The position numbers and the translations under genes were made by a program. A DNA stretch of 8,226 nucleotides from JAUJOE01 sp038252945. Its GTDB lineage: Bacteria > Actinomycetota > Actinomycetes > Propionibacteriales > Nocardioidaceae. Location: contig JBBSHN010000096.1 in the NCBI GenBank assembly GCA_038252945.1, positions 1 to 8,226 on the forward strand. The letters are read 5' to 3'. This document shows, one piece after another, positions 1 to 7,325 of this stretch (positions within the stretch are counted from its first letter, which is position 1; every line of letters starts with the position of its first letter). The notes beneath the pieces are model-generated. The model was not told where the DNA came from and ran no database searches. It saw nothing but the letters and a program-made list of their open reading frames with translations.

Positions 1-71
1 AAGGGAGCGTGCCATTGAGAGCCGGCCGGCACCACGACGTCTCCCACCGTCTGGCCCACCGACCTCTAAGC

Positions 72-93
72 CCGCCGGGCGAACTGCCGGCGG
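72..93 (+). other. 7-bp inverted repeat upstream of the regulator gene
   Basis: CCGCCGG at 72-78 and CCGGCGG at 87-93 are perfect reverse complements around an 8-nt loop, ending 16 bp before the ATG at 110. It could be a hairpin in the 5' leader, an operator-like site, or chance in GC-rich DNA. There is no T run after it, so a terminator for an upstream gene is weakly supported. A 10-bp palindrome GCCGGCCGGC lies at 21-30. Nothing else was recognised in 1-109, although the reading frame of the downstream gene stays open to the window edge. Confidence 0.3.
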
Positions 94-109
94 CTGCTGG
101 GGCACCTCG

Positions 110-1621
110 ATGAGCGGCGCAACGTTCGCCGAACAGCTCCGTGCGCATCGCGCCGCCGCCGGGCTTACGCAGGCAGGGCTCGCGGAGCGCGCCGGCATCA
201 GTGAACGGGCGGTCAGCGACATCGAGCGCGGCCTGCGCCGACACGTTTACGCGGTCACCGCTCGATCTCTCGCCGATGCACTGGGACTCGACCCGCCCGA
301 CGCTGCCGCGTTCGGGGCCGCAGCTAAACCTGCACGCTCCACATCCCTGCCGTCCGCCGGACCGGTGTGGGGCACCGGCTGGCGCAACCTTCGGCGTACC
401 TCGATGCTCGGGCGCGAAACCGAGCTCGACCAGGTTCTGGACGCACTCACCGACCAGAGCACCCGTCTGCTGACGATCACGGGGACGGGTGGCGTAGGCA
501 AATCCAGGCTGGCAGCCGAGGTCTGCTGGCGCATCGAGAGCGACGAACCTGGCCGGCTGCTCTGGGTGCCTCTGGCCGGGTTGCTCCAGTCAGACCTGCT
601 GTTGGCGACCGTGGCCACGGCGCTGGGTGTGAGCGCAGGAGCGGGGGAGGAGCTTCCGGCAGCGCTGGCGCGCGTGCTCGACCAGCGCAGGACGCTTCTG
701 GTGCTCGACACGTTCGAGCGGCTGCTCGATGCCGCCCCCGCCCTGGGCGCTTTGCTCGACATGGCTGCGCATCTGCAAATCCTCGTCACCAGCCGGTCGC
801 CACTACGCGTCCGTGGCGAAAGGGAGCAGCCACTCGACGCGCTGCCGGTGCCGGTGGCGGCTGAGCTCTTCAGGGAGCGGGTACGGTCCGCACGGCCCGG
901 GCTCAACCTCGAGGATGGTGACGCCGCTAGGCTGGTCGCCGGCATCTGCCGCCCCCTCGCCGGTGTGCCGCTCGCATTGGAGCTCGCCGCTTCACGGGTC
1001 CGGCACATGCCGCTCCACCTCCTGAGCCTCGTGCTCGAGCAACCGCTTCAGGTGCTGACCGACGGTGAGCGCGACCTCCCCGAGCGGCAGCGGACGATGC
1101 GTAGCACGATCAGCTGGAGCCACGATCTTCTTGGCGCGGGCGACAAGGCGGTGTTCCGCCGGCTGGCGACATTCGCGGGGGGATGGACGCTCAACGCCGC
1201 TGAGCAGGTCTGTGCCGCCGACCGCGTGATCGCGGCGATCAGCCGGCTGTGCGAGCACGGGTTAGTCGAACCCGATCCCGGCACGTCGCCGGCGCGTTGG
1301 CATCTCCTCGACCCGATCCGCGAGTACGCCGCCGAGCAACTTGCCGCTTCCCCCGAGGCTGAGATGGTCGCGCGGCGGCACGCGGAGTTCTATGCCGAGC
1401 ACGCCGCAACAGCAGCTCCGCTGCTGCTCGGCAGCGAACAGGCCGAGACCCGGAGGCTGATACGGGACGAGGTCGCAAACTTGCGCGTCGCCCTGGGATC
1501 GGCAACCCAGGCGCGTGGCGACGCTGAAGTGGCGCTGCGGGCCGTCGGCGCGTTGTGGATGTTCTGGAGGCTTGAAGGCGCCTTCGAAGAGGGGCCGGAT
1601 CTGGATTCAGCGAGCACTTGA
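110..1621 (+). CDS. XRE-family HTH / STAND (NB-ARC-like) ATPase regulator, N-terminal part of a frameshifted gene
   Basis: This is the N-terminal 503 residues of a probable cytoplasmic regulator that couples DNA binding to an NTP-driven switch. An XRE-type helix-turn-helix spans about residues 6-60, with GLTQAGLAERAGIS-type helices. Walker A is GTGGVGKS at 125-132, Walker B is LLVLD at 196-200, and an ILVTSRSPLRVRGE sensor-like stretch lies near 224-237. GVPLALELAASR at 285-296 and the winged-helix segment around 325-411 (RSTISWSHDLL, then LLDPIREYAAEQL) are typical of this ATPase class. ATG 110 is chosen because the HTH begins six residues later and no other ATG, GTG or TTG lies in frame upstream, though the frame is open to the window edge. 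The Shine-Dalgarno signal is weak. From residue 495 the frame is wrong (PDLDSAST, then stop), and the true continuation is in another frame from 1593. As read, the product lacks its TPR region. The family is confident; the ligand and target genes are unknown. Confidence 0.85.
   Translation: MSGATFAEQLRAHRAAAGLTQAGLAERAGISERAVSDIERGLRRHVYAVTARSLADALGLDPPDAAAFGAAAKPARSTSLPSAGPVWGTGWRNLRRTSMLGRETELDQVLDALTDQSTRLLTITGTGGVGKSRLAAEVCWRIESDEPGRLLWVPLAGLLQSDLLLATVATALGVSAGAGEELPAALARVLDQRRTLLVLDTFERLLDAAPALGALLDMAAHLQILVTSRSPLRVRGEREQPLDALPVPVAAELFRERVRSARPGLNLEDGDAARLVAGICRPLAGVPLALELAASRVRHMPLHLLSLVLEQPLQVLTDGERDLPERQRTMRSTISWSHDLLGAGDKAVFRRLATFAGGWTLNAAEQVCAADRVIAAISRLCEHGLVEPDPGTSPARWHLLDPIREYAAEQLAASPEAEMVARRHAEFYAEHAATAAPLLLGSEQAETRRLIRDEVANLRVALGSATQARGDAEVALRAVGALWMFWRLEGAFEEGPDLDSAST
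1591..1594 (+). other. Frameshift site in GGGG run
   Basis: Frame one reads GAA GAG GGG CCG and then leaves the family sequence, ending at a stop at 1619-1621. Skipping one base of the G run gives GAA GAG GGC CGG ATC TGG, which restores EEG-RIWIQRALDLPGADD, a natural join into the TPR region. The run therefore has one base too many relative to an intact gene. It may be a real inactivating mutation or a homopolymer sequencing error; the sequence alone cannot tell. Confidence 0.8.
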
Positions 1622-2405
1622 CCTACCGGGCGCCGACGACTCGCCGTACCGGGCGAGTGCACTCTGGGGCGCGGCCTGGCTCAGCTACCAGCGGGGTGAC
1701 GTGCCGACTGCGACCGCTTACGGGGAGGAGTTGCTCGAACGGTCGACTGCACCCGAGGCCGCACTCGACCGTCGCAACGCGCTCACCATCCTCGGCCACG
1801 TCGCAATCGCTCTGCGACGGATCGACGATGCCCTGCCACTGCTCGAAGAGGCGCTCGAACTCGCGCGAGCGAGCAACGCGAGCTGGCACATCGCCACCTC
1901 GCTGCTCAACCTGGGCACCCTGCTGCTCCGTCAGGGTGACCCACGGCGTGCTGTGGAGGTGTTGGAGGAGGCGGTCGCGGCTCATCACGCCGCTGGCGAT
2001 CAGCACTTCGTCGCCCACTCGTTGATTGAGCTTGGTTACGCGTTCCTGATCTGGGGCAAGGCCGAGGAGGCTGCGGCTCGTTTCGCCGCAGCAACCCACA
2101 CATTCCTCGAGCTGGAGGAGCAGTGGGGCGCAGCCGAGGCGGTCGCGGCGTTCGCCGTCCTCGCCTCCGTCTGCGGTGACACGGAGACCGCGGCGGTGCT
2201 ATCCGGCGCGAGCGAGGCGGCGTATGCGGAGATGGCAACGCGGGTGATGGTCCCCGACGCAGAACTCGGGGCGCCGTTCGTGGCCCATGCGCGCGCGGTC
2301 CTCGGCGAGACTGAGTGGCGGCGCGGGGTCCAGGGCGGCCGAGGCCTGTCGGTGGAGGAGGCTGCGCAGCTCGCCCTGCGGACGCTCGGTCCTGCTGGCG
2401 GCTAG
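1593..2405 (+). pseudogene. C-terminal TPR part of the frameshifted XRE/ATPase regulator
   Basis: This is about 270 codons in a different frame from the preceding 503-residue ORF and continues it directly. Joined at the G run, the protein would be about 764 residues, a usual size for HTH-ATPase-TPR regulators. The segment is alpha-helical repeat sequence with TPR-like units, for example ALTILGHVAIALRRIDDALP, SLLNLGTLLLRQGDPRRAVE and SLIELGYAFLIWGKAEEAAA. These would form the sensing or partner-binding superhelix. It ends with GRGLSVEEAAQLAL, a C-terminal motif common in this family, so the 3' end looks complete. An in-frame ATG at 1515 exists, but the residues read between it and 1593 are out-of-frame sequence and not family-like, so independent translation is not supported. 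No disruption is seen after the shift, so any inactivation is recent or the shift is an error. Confidence 0.75.
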
Positions 2406-2431
2406 TGGAGTCGCTGATGACGGTCTGCCTG

Positions 2432-2459
2432 CGCTGGGCCGGTCAACTGCGGTCCAGCG
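2432..2459 (+). terminator. Putative hairpin terminator between convergent genes
   Basis: CGCTGGGCCG at 2432-2441 pairs with CGGTCCAGCG at 2450-2459: ten base pairs with a single G-T wobble and an 8-nt loop (GTCAACTG). It starts 27 bp after the regulator stop codon at 2405 and lies downstream of the convergent GNAT-like gene (stop at 2610-2612), so it could end transcripts from either side. No T tract follows on either strand, as is often the case in high-GC actinobacteria. The rest of the gap, 2460-2609, holds no gene I can support. Confidence 0.5.
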
Positions 2460-2609
2460 AGTCCAAGATTCCCTGGGGAGCCTGACGTTTGCAGCAAGTC
2501 GACTACGGAGGTGCCGTGCTCGTCAGTCACTCACGGATCGGCGACTGTTTGCATTGTGAGCCCAGATTTGGAGATTTCCTGCGTTGTGCCGTGGCGGGAC
2601 TTGGTGCCG

Positions 2610-3362
2610 CTACACCCGAAGCCGGTCTGGGTGAATCATCCAGACGTTCGGCTCCCAGTACGACCCACGGTCTGCTGCCCGGTCGATATGCAGGAGGGCC
2701 AGACCGTCAGGAAACACGTAGTTATCGGACTCAGGGAACGCCATGCCCGTCCAGACCTCCCACTCGGCGATCGTTCCGGTGATCCGCATGGACTGCGGGA
2801 GTGGCGTGGACACTCGGGCGCCCAGGCGCTCGTGTAACCGCATCCAGGGATCGAAGAGCTGCCCGTCATCGCGCCGCCAGCTGACATAGCGCTCGATAGC
2901 GATCAGTGGATAGCGGTCCTTTAGCGAAGGACGCACCGGAGCGACGAGATGCGTCAGCCCCTCCCGTTCGGCGATCGTGCGCATCGCCTTGAGCAGCTGC
3001 TCAGCCAGGCCACGCCGTCGAGCCTCACGGGGACTTTCAGCGGCGAGCGCGCACAGCGTGTTGACTGGGTGGCTCGCCCTCACCAGCGTGAACGTTTGCT
3101 CGATCGCAGCGTCGATGCCGCTCGGCAACGTTTCGTCCGCACCGTCCCACTCCAGTGGTGCGGTATGCCCCTCGGCGACTACGACGTCCAGTTCGTCGTC
3201 GTACAGGGTGAACTGGAACTGCGGAAGCTCCTCGTCCAGGTACCGCCACCACTGGTTGAGCACGTCGCCGTGCAGGTTGTACTCCGGCCAAACGGACGCA
3301 GAGGGAATGCCGCGCTCCCACAAGTCGCGTCGCTCGGCCGCTGTGTGCATCCTGATGGGCAT
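2610..3362 (-). CDS. GNAT-like N-acetyltransferase family protein
   Basis: The 250-residue protein resembles GCN5-related N-acetyltransferases, which transfer an acetyl group from acetyl-CoA to an amine. The middle segment NTLCALAAESPREARRRGLAE (split here as residues 101-110 and 111-121) carries the acetyl-CoA pyrophosphate-binding pattern R-x-x-G-x-A at 115-120, followed by an amphipathic helix (EQLLKAMRTIAEREG). The C-terminal half has APVRPSLKDRYPLI at 141-154, YVSWRRDDG at 159-167, and PWMRLHERLGA with WEVWTGMAFPES further on. I recall this pattern from actinobacterial GNAT-like proteins of similar length; the substrate is not known. The start at 3362 gives the full N-terminus; a second ATG at 3350 (residue 5) is an alternative, and neither has a strong ribosome-binding site. 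The gene is transcribed toward the frameshifted regulator and divergently from the cyclase gene, so it is probably a monocistronic unit. No signal peptide or membrane segment is visible. Confidence 0.75.
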   Translation of the reverse strand: MPIRMHTAAERRDLWERGIPSASVWPEYNLHGDVLNQWWRYLDEELPQFQFTLYDDELDVVVAEGHTAPLEWDGADETLPSGIDAAIEQTFTLVRASHPVNTLCALAAESPREARRRGLAEQLLKAMRTIAEREGLTHLVAPVRPSLKDRYPLIAIERYVSWRRDDGQLFDPWMRLHERLGARVSTPLPQSMRITGTIAEWEVWTGMAFPESDNYVFPDGLALLHIDRAADRGSYWEPNVWMIHPDRLRV

Positions 3363-3434
3363 GCCCCAATGATCCCGCCGCTCGCTCTTCCGAACCCGGG
3401 CGGGCGCTCCTCCCCAATGCGGGTAAGAAGATTC

Positions 3435-3464
3435 TTGTTAGTGACAGCGCCAACGTCCGGGCAA
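3435..3464 (-). promoter_or_regulatory. Candidate promoter for the GNAT-like gene
   Basis: Read on the minus strand, TTGCCC (3464-3459) and TAACAA (3440-3435) are separated by 18 bp and lie about 72 nt upstream of the start at 3362. The -35 is a fair match and the -10 a poor one. The site overlaps the inverted repeat at 3454-3475. This is a weak candidate based only on spacing and position. Confidence 0.2.
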
Positions 3465-3475
3465 CCGACCGGACG
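3454..3475. promoter_or_regulatory. 7-bp inverted repeat in the divergent intergenic region (possible operator)
   Basis: CGTCCGG at 3454-3460 and CCGGACG at 3469-3475 are perfect reverse complements with an 8-nt spacer (GCAACCGA). The repeat lies in the 183-bp gap between the divergent GNAT-like and cyclase genes. A symmetrical repeat here fits a dimeric regulator's operator or an mRNA hairpin. A shorter AAGAA/TTCTT repeat lies beside it at 3425-3436. The function is inferred from position only. Confidence 0.35.
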
Positions 3476-3533
3476 GCTGGTGGCGTGACCGACCCGGTGC
3501 GGCGCAACCCAATCAGCTGTCGCGTTTGAGGAT

Positions 3534-3539
3534 TACGCT
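3534..3539 (+). promoter_or_regulatory. Candidate -10 box for leaderless transcription of the cyclase gene
   Basis: TACGCT fits the actinobacterial TANNNT -10 pattern and ends only 6 nt before the ATG at 3546, so transcription would begin at or near the start codon. A possible Shine-Dalgarno GAGGA at 3528-3532 is 13 nt from the ATG, too far for good use, which favours a leaderless reading. No convincing -35 is visible. The paralogous gene at 7334 has the same hexamer 8 nt before its ATG. Confidence 0.4.
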
Positions 3540-3545
3540 GCGGCT

Positions 3546-6500
3546 ATGCCGGTGTGTGCGGTCTGCTCAGGCCAGAACGAGGACGGGAAGGCTTTCTGCG
3601 AGGAGTGTGGCTCGCCCTTGTCGGTCCCGTGCCCGTCGTGCGGCTCCGTTACCACGCCCGGCAAGCGGTTCTGCGGCACCTGCGGCGCCGCCTTGATCAC
3701 TGCCAGTCCCGTTGAATCCGCACCGCTCGAGGCGGTGGGCCCACGTCCTGGTGTTGCAGCACGTGCACCTCTTTCAGAGCGGCGGGTGTGTTCGGTGTTG
3801 TTCTGCGATCTCGTTGGGTTCACGCCGCTGAGTGAGGCGCGGGATCCCGAGGAGGTGCGGGAGTTGTTGTCGCGCTATTTCGAAGCGTCGCGGACGGTGA
3901 TCGCCAGGTATGGCGGTGTGGTGGAGAAGTTCATTGGGGATGCGGTGATGGCGGTGTGGGGTACCCCGACCGCGACCGAGCAGGACGGTGAACGGGCGGT
4001 GCGGGCGGCGTTGGATGTGGTGGCTGCGGTGCAGACGTTGGGCGGGGAGGCTGGTGCCCCAGAGTTAGCTGCCCGGGGTGGGGTGGTGACCGGACCAGTC
4101 GCCGTCACCGTGGGAGCCACCGCCGAGGGGATGGTGGCCGGAGATGCGGTGAACACAGCAGCGCGGGTGCAGGCGGCAGCCGAACCTGGCAGCGTGTTGG
4201 TGGATGAGGCGACCCGGCGGGTTGCTGAGGCGGCGGTGGGATTCATCGCAGCGGGTGACCACATGTTGAAGGGGAAGGCGGAGCCGGTGCCGTTGTGGCG
4301 GGCGGACCGGGTGCTGGCCGGTGCTGGTGGTTCGCAGCGTATCGACGGTCTGGAGGCGGCGTTTGGTGGGCGGGACGCGGAGCTGCGGCTGGTGAAGGAA
4401 CTGTTTCATGCCTGTGTTGACCGGCAGACCCCACGCTTGGTGAGCGTCACCGGTGTCGCCGGAGTAGGAAAGTCGCGGTTGGGGTGGGAGTTCGAGAAGT
4501 ACATTGACGGCCTGGCCGACACCATGTGGTGGCATCGCGGCCGTTGCTTGTCGTATGGGGAGGGGGTGGCGTTTTGGGCGTTGGCGGAAATGGTCCGACA
4601 ACGACTGCAGATCGCTGAAGAAGACCCCACCGAGATCGCCGCCACCAAGTTGAACACCGGATTGGACCGGTGGCTTTCTGACCCGGCGGAGCGGGCCTAT
4701 GTAGGCCCGAGGTTGGCGCAACTCCTAGGAGTTGACTACGGCGACGAAACGCCTCCGGTAATGGGTCGGGAAGAGCTGTTCGCGGGGTGGCGGTTGTTCT
4801 TCGAACGGCTCGCGGCGGTGTCCCCGGTGGTGATGGTGGTCGAAGACCTCCATCACGCCGACACCGGGTTGTTGGACTTCCTGGAACACGTGTTGGACTG
4901 GGCCCGCGGCGTGCCAATCTTCATCCTGACGCTCGCCCGCCCGGAACTGGAGGAGCGCCGACCAGGGTGGGGCGCTGGCCGCCGCAACTCCACCACCTTG
5001 ACGTTGGACCCGCTCGACGACGCCGCCATGTCGGCGCTGCTGGACGAGTTGGTGCCCGGCATGCCGCAGCAGGCCAAGACCGCGATCGCTGACCGGGCAG
5101 AAGGGATCCCGTTGTATGCGGTGGAAACCATCCGCATGCTGATTGACCGTGACGTCGTCCAACCCTCCGGCGGTGTCTACAAACTCGTCGGGAACGTAGG
5201 CGAGCTCACCGTCCCCACGACGTTGCAGTCGCTGTTAGCCGCCCGGTTGGATGCATTGCAACCGGATGCCAGGGCTTTGGTTGCTGACGCCGCCGTGCTG
5301 GGAAGCAGCTTCCCCGCCGAAGCCCTCACTGCGATCAGTAACCAACCCGAAGACCAAGTACGGACATTACTCGCTGAGCTGGTGCGCCGCGAAGTGCTCG
5401 GGGTGCGAGCCGACCCACTGTCCCCCCAACGCGGCCACTACGGCTTCGTACAGACTATGTTCCGCCAAGTCGCCTACGACACCTTGTCCCGACGAGAACG
5501 CAAAGCCCGCCATCTCGCCGTCGCAAACCACCTGCGCGTCACATTCGCCGACGAAGGCGAAGAGATCAGCGAAGTCATCGCCACCCATCTCCTCGACGCC
5601 CTCACCGCTGTCCCCGACGACCCCGACACACCCGCTCTCCGCGTCGAAGCCGTCATCATGCTGACCCGCGCCGGCGAACGCGCCGAACGCACCGGCGCAC
5701 CAGCAACCGCCGCAGCCACATACCAAAAAGCCGCCCAACTCCTCCAAGAAGACCAGACCGACGAGTCGAAACTTCAAGCAGCGGAAATCTGGGAAAGAGC
5801 CGGCAAAGCAGCCGAATACACCGACTACAGCAAAGCCATCGACCATTACCAGCGGGCATCCCACCTCTACGGCGCGGCAGATAATGAGCGGGCAGCAGCC
5901 CGCTGCATTTCCGGCATCGGAGACAGCCTCCGCAACCTGGGCAGATTCGACGACGCACGCAAGCAGCTCCAACAGGCGTTGATGGTTTTGAAATCCGAGC
6001 CCGACGCAGACACGGTGGACGCTCTCGCCAACTTGGCCAGTTTGGAGATCTTTGCCGGAAACCTGGAGGAGGGCGACGAACTCTCCTCTGCCGCCCTTTC
6101 AGAAGCACAAGCGCTCGGCGAAAATAATGAGGTCCTGATTGGCCTTCTCACCACGCGTGGATTGCTTCACGTCTTCGCCGACCGAACCGTGCAGGCTGGA
6201 ATGTACTACCAGGAGGCGGCTCGGCGCGGAGAATTCACCGACTCCCTTAAGAGCTTCCGTGCCAGACACAATCTGAGCGACGTGCTGATGACCAGCGATC
6301 CGAGGGCAGCTTTACTAGTGGCCCGCGAATCCGTTGACTATGGACGACGGGTTGGCCAACAGACCCTGCACCGGCTTGCCATCAGTAATCTGCTTCAAGC
6401 GCTCCTCATCACCGGGGAGTGGGATGAGTTCGACGACGTCTACAACCACGCGACCCGTGAAGAGGGCCTCGGCGACGATATCTGGGTCGCCACCATGATC

Positions 6501-7121
6501 GCACTGTTGAGAGCCTTCCGTGGAGATCGGCCCGGAATTCTGGCCTTGCGTCCGGTCGTGCTTAGCTTCGGCGAAACCGATGATCCTCAGGAGCTGGCGA
6601 TGCATGCGATCCTCTCGGCGGTCCTCGCCGACGCAGATGGCGGCATAGCTGAGTCGCTTGCGCACGCCGAGAACGCCCTCACGTACACGGAGTCAGTGGG
6701 ATTGAGCTCAGAGGTACTCCGGTTTGGATGGCCGCTGGGAGCGAATGCTGCTCTAGCGCTTGGCGACCTCCCGAAGGTCGAGGCACTCTTGAAGTGGCTT
6801 GGCCAGCATCGACCCGGGCATATTCCCGCATTGACCCGAGGGGATGCGCAACGTGTCCGCGGTCGGCTGCTCGCCGCCAAAGGCGAACAAGCCGCCGAAG
6901 TGTTCGCCGCCGCCACACAGGCTCTACAGCGAGCCGGCTCCCCATACCACCTCGCAGTGGGACTCCTGGACCAAGCCGAGTACGGAACGGCACAGGGCAA
7001 TGACGACACCGTCCGCCGGCTCGCCCAAGAAGCTGCAACCATCGCCCAGCGGCTGAAGGCGACCGGACTGATCACTCGGGCTAGTCAGCTCTATTCACCA
7101 CAAACCTCGACCATCGGATAA
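3546..7121 (+). CDS. Double zinc ribbon - class III nucleotidyl cyclase - AAA/STAND-type ATPase - TPR protein
   Basis: This 1191-residue soluble signalling protein probably makes a cyclic nucleotide under control of an ATPase/TPR module. Two zinc ribbons open it, with cysteines at 4, 7, 18, 21 and 29, 32, 43, 46. The class III cyclase domain covers about 78-250: metal aspartates D88 (FCDLVGFT) and D132 (EKFIGDAVMAVWG), purine-site lysine K128, and transition-state N203 and R207 (GDAVNTAAR). The second purine-selecting position, usually Asp or Thr, is M196, so ATP or GTP preference is uncertain. The ATPase follows, with Walker A GVAGVGKS at 303-310 and Walker B VVMVVEDLHHAD at 428-439. From about residue 700 to the end are alpha-helical TPR-like repeats. 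The ATG at 3546 is chosen because the first ribbon starts at residue 4. The length is normal for cyclase-ATPase-TPR fusions and the frame is unbroken. Base composition changes sharply within the gene. It is followed by a truncated paralogue in the same direction. Confidence 0.9.
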   Translation: MPVCAVCSGQNEDGKAFCEECGSPLSVPCPSCGSVTTPGKRFCGTCGAALITASPVESAPLEAVGPRPGVAARAPLSERRVCSVLFCDLVGFTPLSEARDPEEVRELLSRYFEASRTVIARYGGVVEKFIGDAVMAVWGTPTATEQDGERAVRAALDVVAAVQTLGGEAGAPELAARGGVVTGPVAVTVGATAEGMVAGDAVNTAARVQAAAEPGSVLVDEATRRVAEAAVGFIAAGDHMLKGKAEPVPLWRADRVLAGAGGSQRIDGLEAAFGGRDAELRLVKELFHACVDRQTPRLVSVTGVAGVGKSRLGWEFEKYIDGLADTMWWHRGRCLSYGEGVAFWALAEMVRQRLQIAEEDPTEIAATKLNTGLDRWLSDPAERAYVGPRLAQLLGVDYGDETPPVMGREELFAGWRLFFERLAAVSPVVMVVEDLHHADTGLLDFLEHVLDWARGVPIFILTLARPELEERRPGWGAGRRNSTTLTLDPLDDAAMSALLDELVPGMPQQAKTAIADRAEGIPLYAVETIRMLIDRDVVQPSGGVYKLVGNVGELTVPTTLQSLLAARLDALQPDARALVADAAVLGSSFPAEALTAISNQPEDQVRTLLAELVRREVLGVRADPLSPQRGHYGFVQTMFRQVAYDTLSRRERKARHLAVANHLRVTFADEGEEISEVIATHLLDALTAVPDDPDTPALRVEAVIMLTRAGERAERTGAPATAAATYQKAAQLLQEDQTDESKLQAAEIWERAGKAAEYTDYSKAIDHYQRASHLYGAADNERAAARCISGIGDSLRNLGRFDDARKQLQQALMVLKSEPDADTVDALANLASLEIFAGNLEEGDELSSAALSEAQALGENNEVLIGLLTTRGLLHVFADRTVQAGMYYQEAARRGEFTDSLKSFRARHNLSDVLMTSDPRAALLVARESVDYGRRVGQQTLHRLAISNLLQALLITGEWDEFDDVYNHATREEGLGDDIWVATMIALLRAFRGDRPGILALRPVVLSFGETDDPQELAMHAILSAVLADADGGIAESLAHAENALTYTESVGLSSEVLRFGWPLGANAALALGDLPKVEALLKWLGQHRPGHIPALTRGDAQRVRGRLLAAKGEQAAEVFAAATQALQRAGSPYHLAVGLLDQAEYGTAQGNDDTVRRLAQEAATIAQRLKATGLITRASQLYSPQTSTIG
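3920..3957 (+). repeat. 38-bp near-identical direct repeat, copy 1 (cyclase catalytic core)
   Basis: This stretch matches 7579-7616 at 37 of 38 positions; the one difference is T3935 against C7594. It encodes the VEKFIGDAVMAV core of the cyclase domain, which holds the purine-site lysine and the second metal aspartate. The likeness comes from paralogy and strong protein constraint, but it is high enough to support recombination or gene conversion between the tandem genes. Confidence 0.8.
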
Positions 7122-7124
7122 TCA

Positions 7125-7137
7125 CCTCGATTCGAGG
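7125..7137 (+). terminator. Small hairpin just after the cyclase stop codon
   Basis: CCTCG at 7125-7129 and CGAGG at 7133-7137 pair around a 3-nt loop, four bases after the TAA at 7119-7121. The stem is only five base pairs and no T run follows. It may be a weak terminator or mRNA 3'-end structure; chance is also possible. Confidence 0.3.
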
Positions 7138-7151
7138 GGACTCGTTACATC

Positions 7152-7212
7152 GGAGGAGGTTGCCGCGACACTTTGGGGAGGCTTGCCTCCATACCCCTGA
7201 TCCAAGAGGGGT
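7152..7212 (+). other. Cluster of overlapping inverted repeats and an orphan Shine-Dalgarno-like sequence
   Basis: GGAGGAGG at 7152-7159 is a strong Shine-Dalgarno-like run, but no ATG or GTG follows at usable spacing; a TTG abuts it directly at 7160. Then GGAGGC at 7177-7182 faces GCCTCC at 7185-7190 (effectively a 5-bp stem with a 4-nt loop), and ACCCCT at 7193-7198 faces AGGGGT at 7207-7212 (6-bp stem, 8-nt loop). CCTCC could also pair with the upstream GGAGG runs, so alternative folds exist. This is either transcript-end structure of the long cyclase gene or leader structure if transcription continues into the next gene. No known riboswitch class was recognised. Confidence 0.3.
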
Positions 7213-7296
7213 GTTGAGTGATAGGCGGAGCGAAACGTCCGCTTCTGCGATCTCAGTTGGCGGTGCTTCCGGCAAGATGCTCGCTTTACGCTGCCC

Positions 7297-7325
7297 TCGA
7301 CGTGGCCCGCTTCGGGACATACGCT
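7297..7325 (+). promoter_or_regulatory. Candidate promoter of the truncated cyclase gene (leaderless type)
   Basis: TCGACG at 7297-7302 (compare TTGACA) and TACGCT at 7320-7325 (compare TANNNT) are 17 bp apart. The -10 ends 8 nt before the ATG at 7334, so transcription would begin at or next to the start codon. No Shine-Dalgarno sequence lies at proper spacing, which agrees with a leaderless transcript. A second TACGCT occurs at 7287-7292, which lowers specificity. The same hexamer precedes the paralogue at 3546. Confidence 0.4.

Noticed and set aside
21..30. Perfect 10-bp palindrome GCCGGCCGGC near the window edge
   Set aside because: Short GC-only palindromes are common by chance in DNA of this composition and no partner site was found.
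247..1008. 253-codon minus-strand frame opposite the regulator
   Set aside because: Low-complexity Ser/Arg/Ala-rich translation typical of the shadow frame of GC-rich DNA; the plus strand encodes clear HTH and P-loop motifs.
1515..1592. Independent start at ATG 1515 for the TPR half
   Set aside because: The residues between 1515 and 1593 in this frame are out-of-frame sequence overlapping the true frame; the join at 1591-1594 explains the data better.
2575..2610. Possible tRNA remnant on the minus strand (GGCGGGACTTGG resembles the reverse of a tRNA 3' part)
   Set aside because: The T-loop consensus is absent and no acceptor or anticodon stem could be formed.
2489..2837. Plus-strand open frames antisense to and beside the GNAT-like gene (2489-2782, 2511-2837)
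   Set aside because: They overlap a well-supported minus-strand gene, share no recognisable motif and have no convincing ribosome-binding site.
2949..3488. Plus-strand open frames opposite the GNAT-like gene
   Set aside because: These are mirror frames of a GC-rich gene with no domain signature.
4065..5972. Long minus-strand frames inside the cyclase gene (for example 4065-4721 and 5367-5972)
   Set aside because: They lie opposite conserved cyclase/ATPase/TPR coding sequence and show no family features.
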